This document shows, piece by piece, positions 41,815 through 50,687 of a DNA stretch of 64,000 bases (position 1 is the stretch's first letter; each line of letters opens with the position of its first letter). A program made the translations under genes and the position numbers. The notes below the pieces were generated by a model, which saw only the letters and a list, made by a program, of their open reading frames with translations, searched no databases and was not told the origin of the DNA. The DNA comes from Caulobacter sp. UNC279MFTsu5.1 (GTDB taxonomy: Bacteria > Pseudomonadota > Alphaproteobacteria > Caulobacterales > Caulobacteraceae): positions 1 through 64,000 of the forward strand of contig NZ_FORN01000027.1 of assembly GCF_900114015.1 (NCBI RefSeq). Direction: 5' to 3'.

Positions 41815-44010
41815 TTACGGCTTCAGAGTCCGCGCCTTGACCTTGGCCGAGCCCTTGAGGGCGAGGTCGGCCGAGGAGGCGCCCACGCCGACCTGATAGT
41901 CGCCGCCAGTCAAGCTCCAGCGGTTGGCCTTGACGTCGAAGGCCCCCAACAGGCGCGGATCGGCGGTCACGGAAACATGGCGCATCTCGCCCGGCGCCAG
42001 TTCGACCCTTTCGAAGCCGATCAAGCGCTGCAACGGCTTGCCCGGCGCGCCGGTCAGATAGACCTGCGGCGCATCCTTGCCGGCCCGCCGGCCGGTGTTG
42101 GCCACGTCGAAACTCACCGTCAGGGTGTCTCCGCCCGCCACCTTCAGGTTCGAATAGGCGAACCGGGTGTAGGACAGGCCGTAGCCGAACGGGAACAGAG
42201 GCTTCTGGCCGCTCATGGCGAAGCGGCGGTAGCCGACGTCCGCCCCTTCCGAATAGACCACGTCAAAGCGGGTCTTCTCAGGCACGCCGCGTCCCGGCAG
42301 CTGGGCGCGGGGATATTGGTCGATCGAGGCCGGGAAGGTCATCGGCAGGCGGCCCGAGGCGTCGACCGTCCCGAACAGGACGTCGGCGATCGCCTCGCCG
42401 CCCTTGGCGCCCGAGTACCAAGCCTCGACCACGGCGCCGGCCTGGTCCAGCCAGGGCATCGCCACCGGGCCGCCAGTCTGCAGCACGACGACCGTATTGG
42501 GGTTGGCGGCCGCGACGGCGGCGATCAGAGCGTCCTGGCCGTTCGGCAGCGACAGGTCGGCGGCGTCCTCGCCCTCGCCCATCCACTGGTTGCCGAACAC
42601 CACGACGACGTCGGCGGCCTTGGCCGCGGCGACGGCGGCGGACACGTAGCGGCCGTCGTCGAAGGCGACCTTGGCGTCCGGCGCGAGCTTGCGGATGGCG
42701 GCCAGGGGCGAGGAGCCGTTGAAGTATTCGCTCCGGAACGGGCCCATCATGCCCTCCCCGCCCAGCGGGACCACGCGCTTGGCGCCGCCCGGCGGGACCA
42801 CCTGGGACGAGCCTCCGCCCGACAGCACGCCGGCGTCGGCGTGACCGCCGATCACGGCGATGGTCCTGACGGTCCTGGCTAGGGGCAGCAGGCCTTCGCG
42901 GTTCTTCAGCAGCACGATTCCTTCAGCCGCCGCGGCGCGGGCCACCTCGGCGCCTGCGTCGTAGTCGATGGTCCCGCCCGGCGTGACCGGCTTGTCGAAC
43001 AGGCCGGTGGCGAACATTGAGCGCAGGATCCGGCGGCTGGCGTCCGACAGGCGCGCGGCCGGGACCTCGCCCTTTTCGACGGAGGCCTTCAGGGGCTCGC
43101 CGAACCAGATCTTGGCGTCCAACTGTTCGCCCGACTGCTGATCCAGGCCCTTGAGGATGTAGTCGGTGGCGTGGACGGCCCCCCAGTCCGACATCACCCA
43201 GCCCTTGTAGCCCCAGTCGCGCTTCAGGACCCCGTTCAGCAGGTGGTCGTTGCCGCAGCTGTAGTCGCCGTTGACCAGGTTATAGGCGCACATCACCGAG
43301 CCGGGCTGGCCCTTCTCGATGGCGATCTGGAAGGCCAGCAGGTCGCTTTCGCGATGAGCCGCTTCGTCGATCACCGAGTTGGCGAAGTGGCGGCTGGTCT
43401 CCTGGCCGTTCAGCGAAAAGTGCTTGATGGTCGAGACGATCCCCTGGTCCTGGATCCCCTTGATCGACGCCCCGGCCAGGTTGCCGGCCAGCCACGGATC
43501 CTCACCCAGATATTCGAAGTTGCGGCCGTTGCGCGGATCGCGGGCCAGGTTCACGCCGCCGGCCAGCTGGACGTTGAAGCCCTTGGCCCGCGCCTCCCGC
43601 CCGACCACCGCCCCGCCGTCATAGGCCAGCTTGGTGTTGAAGGTCGCCGCCAGCGACAGGCCCGACGGCAGGGCCGTGGCGCCGTCGCCCGGGCGCACGC
43701 CCAACGGATTGGTCACGCCCAGACTGGCGTCGCTCTCGTTGACGGCCGGCACGCCAAGGCGCGGAATGCCGGGGATATAGCCGGCCGAGCCAATCGCCCC
43801 TTCCGGCTTCTTGATGCCGAAGATCGGCATCGACATCGGCCCGTGGACCAGCCCGATGCGCTCGTCGAGGGTCATCGCCTTGTCCAGCAGGGCCGCGCGC
43901 TCGTCGGGCGAGAGCTTGGCGTTCATCCAGGGGCGATCGGCCTGGGCGTGACCGGCCGTGGCGAAGGCGAGGACGGCGAGGCTCGCCGCGACTTTCAGGG
44001 TACGGATCAA
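41815..44010 (-). CDS. GH3 beta-glucosidase with C-terminal FnIII-like domain, secreted
   Basis: The 731-aa product begins at TTG 44010 (GAGGA eight bases upstream), with a signal peptide ending ATAGHAQ. The GH3 N-terminal barrel carries KHFSLNGQ and the nucleophile Asp275 in WVMSDWGAVH. The alpha/beta sandwich domain contains WMGEGEDAADLSLPNGQ, the usual site of the acid/base Glu. The last 110 residues form a fibronectin-III-like domain (FDVANTGRRAGKDAPQVYL). It removes beta-linked glucose (or xylose) from non-reducing ends. It starts 11 bp after the other GH3 gene; the two differ in length and in the FnIII domain, so they are not recent duplicates. Confidence 0.94.
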   Translation of the reverse strand: MIRTLKVAASLAVLAFATAGHAQADRPWMNAKLSPDERAALLDKAMTLDERIGLVHGPMSMPIFGIKKPEGAIGSAGYIPGIPRLGVPAVNESDASLGVTNPLGVRPGDGATALPSGLSLAATFNTKLAYDGGAVVGREARAKGFNVQLAGGVNLARDPRNGRNFEYLGEDPWLAGNLAGASIKGIQDQGIVSTIKHFSLNGQETSRHFANSVIDEAAHRESDLLAFQIAIEKGQPGSVMCAYNLVNGDYSCGNDHLLNGVLKRDWGYKGWVMSDWGAVHATDYILKGLDQQSGEQLDAKIWFGEPLKASVEKGEVPAARLSDASRRILRSMFATGLFDKPVTPGGTIDYDAGAEVARAAAAEGIVLLKNREGLLPLARTVRTIAVIGGHADAGVLSGGGSSQVVPPGGAKRVVPLGGEGMMGPFRSEYFNGSSPLAAIRKLAPDAKVAFDDGRYVSAAVAAAKAADVVVVFGNQWMGEGEDAADLSLPNGQDALIAAVAAANPNTVVVLQTGGPVAMPWLDQAGAVVEAWYSGAKGGEAIADVLFGTVDASGRLPMTFPASIDQYPRAQLPGRGVPEKTRFDVVYSEGADVGYRRFAMSGQKPLFPFGYGLSYTRFAYSNLKVAGGDTLTVSFDVANTGRRAGKDAPQVYLTGAPGKPLQRLIGFERVELAPGEMRHVSVTADPRLLGAFDVKANRWSLTGGDYQVGVGASSADLALKGSAKVKARTLKP

Positions 44011-44021
44011 GGCGGAGGTCC

Positions 44022-45992
44022 TCAGTAGGTCAAGCCGAAATGGATCGGATAGAGCGGGTTCGCGGAATCATGCGGCGCGTCCTCGGCCTGGGCCTCGACG
44101 GCGGCCATGGACGACGGCAGCTCGAACGGCAGCTTGCCGCGCGGCGGGGCGACGCCGATCAGGGCGTCGAGGAAGGCGTCGTCGCCGGCCCCGAAATCGC
44201 CGATCAGGGCCGTCGCCTTGTCGCGCACGTTGGTCAGGATGGCCGGGCGGTCGAGATAGACGGCGACGATGGTCGGGACCCTGGCCGAGGCGGCCTTGAT
44301 CGCCTCGTAGTCGGCGGCCCCGTCGTGGAACGACAGGTCGCCTTCGTGCTGCAGGCTTCCGAACATGTAGTTGGGGTGCAGGGTCTGGAACGGCGCGGCC
44401 GTGCGGACGATCGCCAGCTCCGCCTGGGCCAGGTCCTCGACCGGAACCAGGCCGTGGGCGCGGGCGACGTCCGGCGAGACGCCCTTCAGCCAGACCTTGC
44501 GGCCGGCGGCCTTCAGCGGCAGCAGGCCGTTCCTGTTCTCCAGCAACGTCAGGGCCGCGCTTTGGGCCGCGCGCCCCTCGGCCACGAAGGTCTTCGAGCC
44601 GACCACCGCCCCGGCGGCCTTGGGATCGACATAGGGATTCTCGAACAGCCCCTGCTCGAACTTGATCGCCAGGATCCGACGCGCGGCGTCGTCAATCCGG
44701 GCCGGCGCGATCTTGCCGGCCTTGACCGCAGCCACCAGTTCGGCCGTGTCCTCGACGCCGCCGAACTGGTCGAGACCCGCGTTCACGCCCTTGGCGTAGC
44801 GGTCGACCTTGGCGAGATCCTCGACGCCCCATCCCGTGGAGAAGCCCTGGAAGCTGGGCCTGACGCCGGCGGGAAAACCGTTGCGGCAGGTGTCGGAGCA
44901 ATCGTTGGTGATCGCCCAGTCCGAGACCACGATCCCCTTGAAGCCGTGCTTGGCCCGCAGTTGATCGGTCAGCAGCTGTTTTGAGAACCCCGCCCCCACC
45001 GGCTCCAGCGGCCGGCCGTCCAGGCTGAGGTCCTTGAGGATGGCGTAGGTCGGCATCACGCCGACGACCCCGGCGGCGAAGGCCTGGTCGAACGGCTTGA
45101 GGTGCAGGTCGAACCGGCCGGCCGGGAAGACGGCGTAGCGGCCGTAGCTGTTGTGGCCGTCGAAGCCCTTGCTGGACGCCCCGTAGCCGACCCAGTGCTT
45201 GACCACGGCCGATACACCGTTCGGCGTCAGGCTGGTCTCTCCGCCCTGGAAACCCTGGACATAGGCCTTGACCATCCGCCCCGCGAGTTCAGGATCCTCG
45301 CCGAACGTGCCGCTGATCCGCGACCAGCGCGGCTCGGTGGCGAGGTCGGCCATCGGCGAGAGGGCCTGGTGGATCCCGACCGCGCGGTATTCCTGGCGGG
45401 CGATGTCGCCGAAACGCCGGACCAGGGCCGAATCGCCGATCGCGGCCAGCCCTGTGGCCTCAGGCCACTGCGAGAAGCCGACGCCGGCGACGCTGGCCCC
45501 GGCCACGAACTGGAAGTGATGGCGCGGATCGGTGCTGACGGTGACCGGCACGCCCAGGCGCCCCTGCTCGGCGAGCGCCTGCACGGTGTTGTTCTGCTCG
45601 GCCAGCCAGGCCGGATCGCCCGACAGGCGGGTGATGAAGGTGGTGACGTGACGTTCCAGGATCAGCGGCTTCAGCTTTGTAAGATCGTAGCCCTGTCCTC
45701 GCCCCGGGATCATGCCGCCGACGGCGGGCAAGGTCCCGTGCATCATCTCGCCGGCCTTCTCCTCCAGGGTCATGCGCGAGACCAGGTCGGCGGCGCGGGC
45801 GTCCGGCGACAGACGCCAGTCCTCGAACGGCGACAGCCTGCCGTCGCGATCCAGGTCGCGGAACCGCAGGCCGTTGACGATGACGATCTTGCCGTCGCGG
45901 ACGCCCAGCGCCGGCTGATCGGCCGCGAACGCCGGGGATCCGGCCGCGACCGCCAGGGCCGTAGAGATCAGAAGACGTTGAAGGACGCGCAC
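44022..45992 (-). CDS. GH3 glycoside hydrolase without FnIII domain, secreted
   Basis: The 656-aa product begins at GTG 45992 behind GGGAG, with a signal peptide ending SPAFAADQ. It shows FRDLDRDGRLSPFEDWRLSP near the mature start, RMTLEEKAGEMMHGTLP, KHWVGYGAS and the nucleophile Asp358 in GIVVSDWAITNDC. The protein ends shortly after the sandwich domain (HFGLTY) and lacks the FnIII module. EDWR-type N-termini occur in periplasmic GH3 enzymes that act on beta-glucosides or related oligosaccharides. It is the first enzyme after the TBDR gene, following a strong intercistronic hairpin. Confidence 0.93.
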   Translation of the reverse strand: MRVLQRLLISTALAVAAGSPAFAADQPALGVRDGKIVIVNGLRFRDLDRDGRLSPFEDWRLSPDARAADLVSRMTLEEKAGEMMHGTLPAVGGMIPGRGQGYDLTKLKPLILERHVTTFITRLSGDPAWLAEQNNTVQALAEQGRLGVPVTVSTDPRHHFQFVAGASVAGVGFSQWPEATGLAAIGDSALVRRFGDIARQEYRAVGIHQALSPMADLATEPRWSRISGTFGEDPELAGRMVKAYVQGFQGGETSLTPNGVSAVVKHWVGYGASSKGFDGHNSYGRYAVFPAGRFDLHLKPFDQAFAAGVVGVMPTYAILKDLSLDGRPLEPVGAGFSKQLLTDQLRAKHGFKGIVVSDWAITNDCSDTCRNGFPAGVRPSFQGFSTGWGVEDLAKVDRYAKGVNAGLDQFGGVEDTAELVAAVKAGKIAPARIDDAARRILAIKFEQGLFENPYVDPKAAGAVVGSKTFVAEGRAAQSAALTLLENRNGLLPLKAAGRKVWLKGVSPDVARAHGLVPVEDLAQAELAIVRTAAPFQTLHPNYMFGSLQHEGDLSFHDGAADYEAIKAASARVPTIVAVYLDRPAILTNVRDKATALIGDFGAGDDAFLDALIGVAPPRGKLPFELPSSMAAVEAQAEDAPHDSANPLYPIHFGLTY

Positions 45993-46024
45993 GCCAGAAC
46001 TCCCAGATACCGAACAAAGAGGCG

Positions 46025-46052
46025 CCCTCGGCGGCGCAGGAACCGCCGAGGG
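46025..46052 (-). terminator. Intercistronic hairpin between TBDR and GH3 genes
   Basis: CCCTCGGCGG and CCGCCGAGGG form a perfect 10-bp stem with an 8-nt loop, 17 bp past the TBDR stop and before the GH3 start. CTCTTTG follows a few bases later, so it may act as a partial terminator or as a 3'-end stabiliser. Either would raise receptor mRNA above enzyme mRNA. Confidence 0.75.
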
Positions 46053-46069
46053 AGAGGGTCGCCGAGACG

Positions 46070-48259
46070 CTAGAAATTCACCCCCAGGCGCAGACCATAG
46101 GTGCGCGGCGGGGCGTAGAACTCGCCGTTGCCGTTGGTGGCCAGGCCGGTGGTCGAGTTCGGCGACGAGGCGGTTCGCACGTCGTCGTTCTCGAGGTTGC
46201 GGACATAGCCCTGCAGGGACCAGCGGTCGTCGGCGCTGGAATAGGTCAGGCTGACGTCGGTCTTGGTGAAGGCGTCCTGCCTGTTCTGGGCGAAGCCGTG
46301 ATATTCGAGGTTCTTGCCGCTCTCGTAGTGGGTCTGCACCCGGCCGACGACCTTGGCGCCCGAAGCGATCTCCCAGGTGTGCTGGTAGCCGACATTGAGC
46401 GTCCAGGTGGGCGTACGGGCCATGCGGCAGCCCGAGAAGTCCGTCGAACGGGGCGACGCGGCCGCGAAGTTGGCCTTGAAACACGCCGCCACGTTGGCGT
46501 TCGCCGCGTTGTTGGCGAAGGCGTCGCCCAGCGGCAGCACGAAGTCGGTATACCGGGCGTGCAGGTAGCCAAGCGTGGCGTCCACCCGATCGTTCTCGGT
46601 CACGACCAGATTGCTCTCGAACTCAACGCCATAGACCCGGGCCTTGTCGGCGTTGAGGGTGACCGTGGCGTTCTGGCCGGCGATCACACCGACGGCCGAA
46701 ACCTGGAAGTCCTTGTAGTCGTACAGGAAGCCGGTGGCGTTGAACTGCAGGCGGTTGTCGAAGAAGCGGTTCTTCACGCCGGCTTCGTATGAGGTGATCT
46801 TCTCGGGCTCGTAGGTGTTGGCCCCGACGCCGTCGAAATAGCCGCCGGCCTTATAGCCCGTGGCCACGTTGGCGTAGAGCATCGAGCTGCTGGTCAGGTC
46901 GAAGTCGGCCCCCAGCTTCCAGTTGGTGGCGTTCCACTTGGCGTCGGCCAGGTTCTTGACCACGGTCGAGGTGATCGCCCCGGCCGAATTGGTCAGGAAA
47001 GTGCCGCCGTCGCGGGCCTTATGGTCCTCGGTGTAGCGCAGGCCGCCGGTGATCCGGAACCGGTCGGTCACCGAATAGGTGCCCTGGCCGAAGGCGGCCA
47101 TCGACTTGGCGGTGACCTCGGGCTGGATGAACGACAGGTAGGAGTTGGTCGCCAGGAAGACGCGGAAGTCGACGTTGTTGTCTTCGGTGAAGCGATAGAG
47201 GCCGACCACCCACTTCAGGTTCCCGGTGTCGCCGCCCAGGCGCAGTTCATGTGACCAGGTGTGGTCCTTGCCCTTGAAATAGTTGGGCGCGCCGGTGCTG
47301 GCGTTCTCGCCGCTACGGTCGAGGCGCGAGAAATTGTAGCCGGTCAGATAGGTCAGCGTGCCGAAGCCGAGGTCCAGGTCGGCCTGGGCGTGCGCGCCGA
47401 AGAACTTGTTGTTGCGATAGAGGTTGGTGGCGCAGTTGCAGGTCCAGGGATCGCTCGTGGCCAGAGCCGTGCCGTAGGTCTTGTCGCCGCCGCCGGCTCC
47501 GCCCTGGTGCAGATAGTCCGCGCCGAGAGCGAGCGAGAAGTCGCCGCTGGGCTTCCACAGCAGTTGGACCCGGGCCGACTTGTCGTCCTGGTCGTAGCGG
47601 TCATTGCCGCCGGTGCCCGGCCCCTTGTTCAGGGCCTTCACATAGCCATCGTGGCGCGACTGCTGGAAGGCCGCGCGAACGGCCAGGGTGTCGCTGACCG
47701 GCACATTGACCATGCCCGAGGTGGTGATGGCGCCGTAGTTGCCGACGTCCAGCGCGCCGGAGCCTTCGTAGTCGAACTTGGGCTGCTTGGTGATCACGTT
47801 GATCGCCCCGGCCGTGGCGTTGCGGCCATAGAGCGTGCCCTGCGGCCCGCGCAGCACCTCGACCCGGTCGATGTCGTAGAACAAAGCGCCGACCGAGGTG
47901 GAGCGGGCGATGTAGATGCCGTCGATGTGATAGGCCACCGCGGGGTCGCCGACCTCGGTGGTGTTGGTGCTGCCAATACCGCGCAGGAAGACCACGGCCG
48001 CGCCGGAACCGCTGGAGCTGATCTGCAGCGCCGGCACCTGGGCCGACAGATCCACGACGGTCTTGATCCCTTGCGATTCCAGCTTGTCGCCGGTGACCGC
48101 CGAGACGGTCAACGGGGTCTTCTGCAGGTTCTCGCTACGCCGCTGGGCGGTGACGACGACCTCGTCCAGCTTCGCGACATCGGCGTCCTGGGCCATGGCC
48201 ACAGGCGCGTGGAAGCTCACGACCGCGAGCGCGGCCGACGCCAATAACAGACTACGCAT
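46070..48259 (-). CDS. TonB-dependent receptor of the beta-glucoside operon
   Basis: The 729-aa outer-membrane receptor has a signal peptide ending APVAMAQ and an N-terminal TonB-box-like EVVVTAQRRSENLQ. The plug shows FLRGIGSTNTTEVGDPAVAY and VEVLRGPQGTLYGRNATAGA. The barrel ends TYGLRLGVNF with a terminal Phe. It lacks an STN domain and so is not a transducer. GGGGAAATAG precedes the ATG. As first gene of an operon with two GH3 enzymes and an esterase, it should import a glycoside or oligosaccharide. Control by the upstream LacI-family protein through the twin operators is predicted. Confidence 0.94.
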   Translation of the reverse strand: MRSLLLASAALAVVSFHAPVAMAQDADVAKLDEVVVTAQRRSENLQKTPLTVSAVTGDKLESQGIKTVVDLSAQVPALQISSSGSGAAVVFLRGIGSTNTTEVGDPAVAYHIDGIYIARSTSVGALFYDIDRVEVLRGPQGTLYGRNATAGAINVITKQPKFDYEGSGALDVGNYGAITTSGMVNVPVSDTLAVRAAFQQSRHDGYVKALNKGPGTGGNDRYDQDDKSARVQLLWKPSGDFSLALGADYLHQGGAGGGDKTYGTALATSDPWTCNCATNLYRNNKFFGAHAQADLDLGFGTLTYLTGYNFSRLDRSGENASTGAPNYFKGKDHTWSHELRLGGDTGNLKWVVGLYRFTEDNNVDFRVFLATNSYLSFIQPEVTAKSMAAFGQGTYSVTDRFRITGGLRYTEDHKARDGGTFLTNSAGAITSTVVKNLADAKWNATNWKLGADFDLTSSSMLYANVATGYKAGGYFDGVGANTYEPEKITSYEAGVKNRFFDNRLQFNATGFLYDYKDFQVSAVGVIAGQNATVTLNADKARVYGVEFESNLVVTENDRVDATLGYLHARYTDFVLPLGDAFANNAANANVAACFKANFAAASPRSTDFSGCRMARTPTWTLNVGYQHTWEIASGAKVVGRVQTHYESGKNLEYHGFAQNRQDAFTKTDVSLTYSSADDRWSLQGYVRNLENDDVRTASSPNSTTGLATNGNGEFYAPPRTYGLRLGVNF

Positions 48260-48419
48260 CTATTTCCCCTTGTCCTAGTCGGACCCGGGACGCGACGGCG
48301 CAGGCGCCGAACGTCACGATGTCCAATCGGCGTCCGGGCGGACGCCTTGATTGCGATTCCTCCAGTCCCTTGTTTCGAGACCTTTCCTGCCACCGTCGCC
48401 GTGCCTGATAGCAAGTTAC

Positions 48420-48463
48420 GACAACGTTGTCTTAAAATGACATCACGCAACGACAACGTTGTC
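48420..48463. promoter_or_regulatory. Twin LacI-family operators upstream of the TBDR operon
   Basis: Two perfect 12-bp palindromes GACAACGTTGTC lie at 48420-48431 and 48452-48463, start-to-start distance 32 bp (about three helical turns). The shared core is ACGACAACGTTGTCT. The central CG with symmetric arms is typical of LacI/GalR operators. They are 160-205 bp upstream of the TBDR start and in the 362-bp gap downstream of the lacI-family gene. The rest of the gap shows the promoter region and the LacI terminator, nothing else. Confidence 0.85.
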
Positions 48464-48586
48464 TACAGCGATTTTATTGACACCGCTGTCCGGGCTGACG
48501 GACTTGCGGACGGTCCATGCGCCCTTACAGGTCTATGATGGAGAGTTCTTTTTGGGACGGCGATCCGGCGCGAAAACTTGTCCCGC

Positions 48587-48638
48587 AAAAGCACCGCCGC
48601 CGGCTCGGGCTTGGCGCGCCGTCAAACCGGCGGCGGTG
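48587..48638 (-). terminator. Intrinsic terminator overlapping the lacI-family stop codon
   Basis: On the minus strand CACCGCCGCCGG (48638-48627) pairs with CCGGCGGCGGTG (48603-48592), a perfect 12-bp stem followed by CTTTTG. The stop codon of the lacI-family gene (48624-48622) falls in the 23-nt loop, so the last sense codons form the left arm. Confidence 0.7.
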
Positions 48639-49668
48639 CGGCGGAGTCCCGGGAAACCAGGCGATAGTCCAGCTGGCGGACCACGACTCGCCCCCGGAAG
48701 CGCTCGTCGCCGAAGCCCTCGATCAGCATCTCGACCGCCGCTTCGGCCATTTCGGCGGTCGGCTGGTGTATGGTGGTCAGGCGCGGCCAGGCCGACTCGG
48801 CGGCCGGCGTGTCGTCGAAGCCGACCACCGACAGATCTCGCGGCACCGACAGGCCGTGCTTGGCCGCGGCCGCCAGCACGCCCACCGCCATTTCGTCGTT
48901 CGCCGCGAAGATGGCGGTCGGCCGCTCAGGCAGGCGCAGCAGCGCCTCGGCGGCGTCGAAACCCGACAGGCTGAGGAACTCGCCCTTGGCGATCCACTCG
49001 GGCCTAGGCTCGATCCCGCGTTCGCGCAAGGCCGAAATATAGCCCTCCCGGCGACGGATGGCCGAGCCGTGGGTGTCGGGACCGTCGATGAAGGCGATCC
49101 GGCGATGCCCCATGTCCCAAAGCCGCAGGGTCTGCTCCCAGGCCGCCCGGCGATCATCGGTGAAGACATAGGGCGAGCGCTCGAATTCCTTATGCGGCGC
49201 CATGCGGACATAGGGCAGACCCGCCGCTTCGATCGCAATCAGCACCTCCGGATCGTCGCAGGTGGGCGGGGTCAGCACCACGCCGTCAAACCGGGCGTCG
49301 CGCAGCACGTCCGCGAAGGCCTGGACGCCGCCGACCGTCTCCGGCGGCTTCACCTGCTCGATGACCAGATGATACCCGGCCCGGCGGCAGGCGCGCATGG
49401 CGCCGACCTGCACCTCGCCGACATAGTGGTAGGCGCCGACCTGCATGAAGATCACGCCGATCAGATAGCTGCGCCGGCTCGATAGCGACCGGGCCGAGAC
49501 GTTGGGCCGATAGCCCAGTTGCTCGACCAGTTCCTGGACCCGCGCCCGGGTCTGCGCCCCGACGCCCTCCTCGCGATTGATCACCCGCGAGACGGTCTTG
49601 ATCGACACGCCCGCCTGGCGGGCGATGTCGACGATCGTGACCGGTTCGCCGCGCTCGTTCTGCTGCAT
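48622..49668 (-). CDS. LacI-family transcriptional regulator
   Basis: The 348-aa protein has an N-terminal helix-turn-helix (TIVDIARQAGVSIKTVSRVI) and hinge helix (YRPNVSARSLSSRRSYLIGV). A periplasmic-binding-protein-like sensor follows (for example FDGVVLTPPTC, GHRRIAFIDGP, AIFAANDEMAVGVL, LSVVGFDDTPAAE). Such proteins usually repress sugar-utilisation genes until a sugar binds. The TBDR-GH3-esterase operon begins 362 bp downstream on the same strand, with two matching operators between. ATG 49668 is chosen; the frame is open three codons further. Confidence 0.94.
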   Translation of the reverse strand: MQQNERGEPVTIVDIARQAGVSIKTVSRVINREEGVGAQTRARVQELVEQLGYRPNVSARSLSSRRSYLIGVIFMQVGAYHYVGEVQVGAMRACRRAGYHLVIEQVKPPETVGGVQAFADVLRDARFDGVVLTPPTCDDPEVLIAIEAAGLPYVRMAPHKEFERSPYVFTDDRRAAWEQTLRLWDMGHRRIAFIDGPDTHGSAIRRREGYISALRERGIEPRPEWIAKGEFLSLSGFDAAEALLRLPERPTAIFAANDEMAVGVLAAAAKHGLSVPRDLSVVGFDDTPAAESAWPRLTTIHQPTAEMAEAAVEMLIEGFGDERFRGRVVVRQLDYRLVSRDSAAPPPV

Positions 49669-49724
49669 GCACGACACCTAGCCGAAACGCGATCCGCGCG
49701 CGAGCCGCGCGCGACGCGCCGCGT

Positions 49725-50558
49725 TCAGAGTTCGAGCGCCGCCTGGTGGATCAGTTCCGACAGCTTGGCGATCGACGGGTGCGGCGCCGGACCGACGCGG
49801 CGGACATAGGCCACCTGCGGCACGGCCGGCAGCCCTTCCTCGATCGGCGCGGCGCGCGGCCGAAACAGGGCGGTGCGGCAGGTGACGGCCAGGCCGGCCT
49901 CGACCGCCGCCCTCAGCGCCGAGAGGCTGGGCGTCTCCAGGGCGACGCGGAACGGCCGCCCCTCGCGCTCCAGCGCCGCCAGGGCCGCGTCGCGGAACCG
50001 GCACGGCGGGGCCAGTATGGCCAAAGGCAGGACGGCGGCCCGCGCCAGGTCCGGCTCGCCGTGCCAGACCATCGGCGCCACGCGGGCCGCGTGCGGATCG
50101 TCGGCCGCGCCCATGCACAGCACCACGTCCAGCCGGTCACCGTTCAGCAGGTCCAGCAGCTCCGGCGAGCCGGCCACCCGCACCTCCAGCTGGACGTCGG
50201 GATTGAGCTGGCTGAACCGGGCCAGAACCCCCGACAGCAGGGTCTCGGCGAAGTCCTGGACGAGCCCCACCCGCACCGGCCCGACCAGGGCGTCGCCGGT
50301 CAGGGCCACCACCGCCCGGTCGTTCAGCGCCAGGATCTCGCGGGCGTGGCCCAGCAGGGCCTGGCCGGCCGGGGTCAGCGTCAGCCGGCGGCCGTCGCGG
50401 TGGAACAGCGGCGTCAGCACCGTCTCCTCCAGCCGCTTCATCTGCAGGCTGAGCGCCGACTGGGTCACGAATACCCGCTCGGTGGCCTTCAGCATCGACC
50501 CGGAATCGACGATGGCCACGAAGCTTCGCAGCAGTTCGGTCGGCAGATTGGTGGCCAT
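49725..50558 (-). CDS. LysR-family transcriptional regulator of the organosulfur cluster
   Basis: The 277-aa protein has an N-terminal winged helix-turn-helix (LLRSFVAIVDSGSMLKATER ... TQSALSLQMKRLEE) and a LysR substrate-binding domain (VGPVRVGLVQDFAETLLSGV, EVRVAGSPELLDLLNGDRLD). It is divergent from the SsuC-like permease gene with 129 bp between starts, the usual arrangement for a LysR protein activating its neighbour. By analogy with CysB and Cbl it may respond to sulfur status or to the substrate; that is inference. It is slightly shorter than the usual 300 aa. Confidence 0.93.
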   Translation of the reverse strand: MATNLPTELLRSFVAIVDSGSMLKATERVFVTQSALSLQMKRLEETVLTPLFHRDGRRLTLTPAGQALLGHAREILALNDRAVVALTGDALVGPVRVGLVQDFAETLLSGVLARFSQLNPDVQLEVRVAGSPELLDLLNGDRLDVVLCMGAADDPHAARVAPMVWHGEPDLARAAVLPLAILAPPCRFRDAALAALEREGRPFRVALETPSLSALRAAVEAGLAVTCRTALFRPRAAPIEEGLPAVPQVAYVRRVGPAPHPSIAKLSELIHQAALEL

Positions 50559-50687
50559 GACGCTCGCCTATAAGAAACTCTGATATGACCCCTGAGGATA
50601 AGTCTATTGATCCGGTAGGGTTTAAACGCCTTTCTCTCTGGAGCAAAGGCGTTCGCGCCGCAACGGTTCACGGGACGGCTCACCCTC
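50559..50687 (+). promoter_or_regulatory. Divergent promoter region of LysR and the organosulfur cluster
   Basis: This 129-bp region holds two notable elements. GATATGA (50582) followed by TAAGTCTATTGAT (50599-50611) recurs upstream of the cluster TBDR (56322 and 56338-56350) with 12 of 13 bases of the long part identical. Closer to the permease, AACGCCTTT (50625-50633) and AAAGGCGTT (50645-50653) form a perfect 9-bp inverted repeat, centres 20 bp apart. Either could bind the LysR protein; the second could also fold in the leader RNA. Confidence 0.6.
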
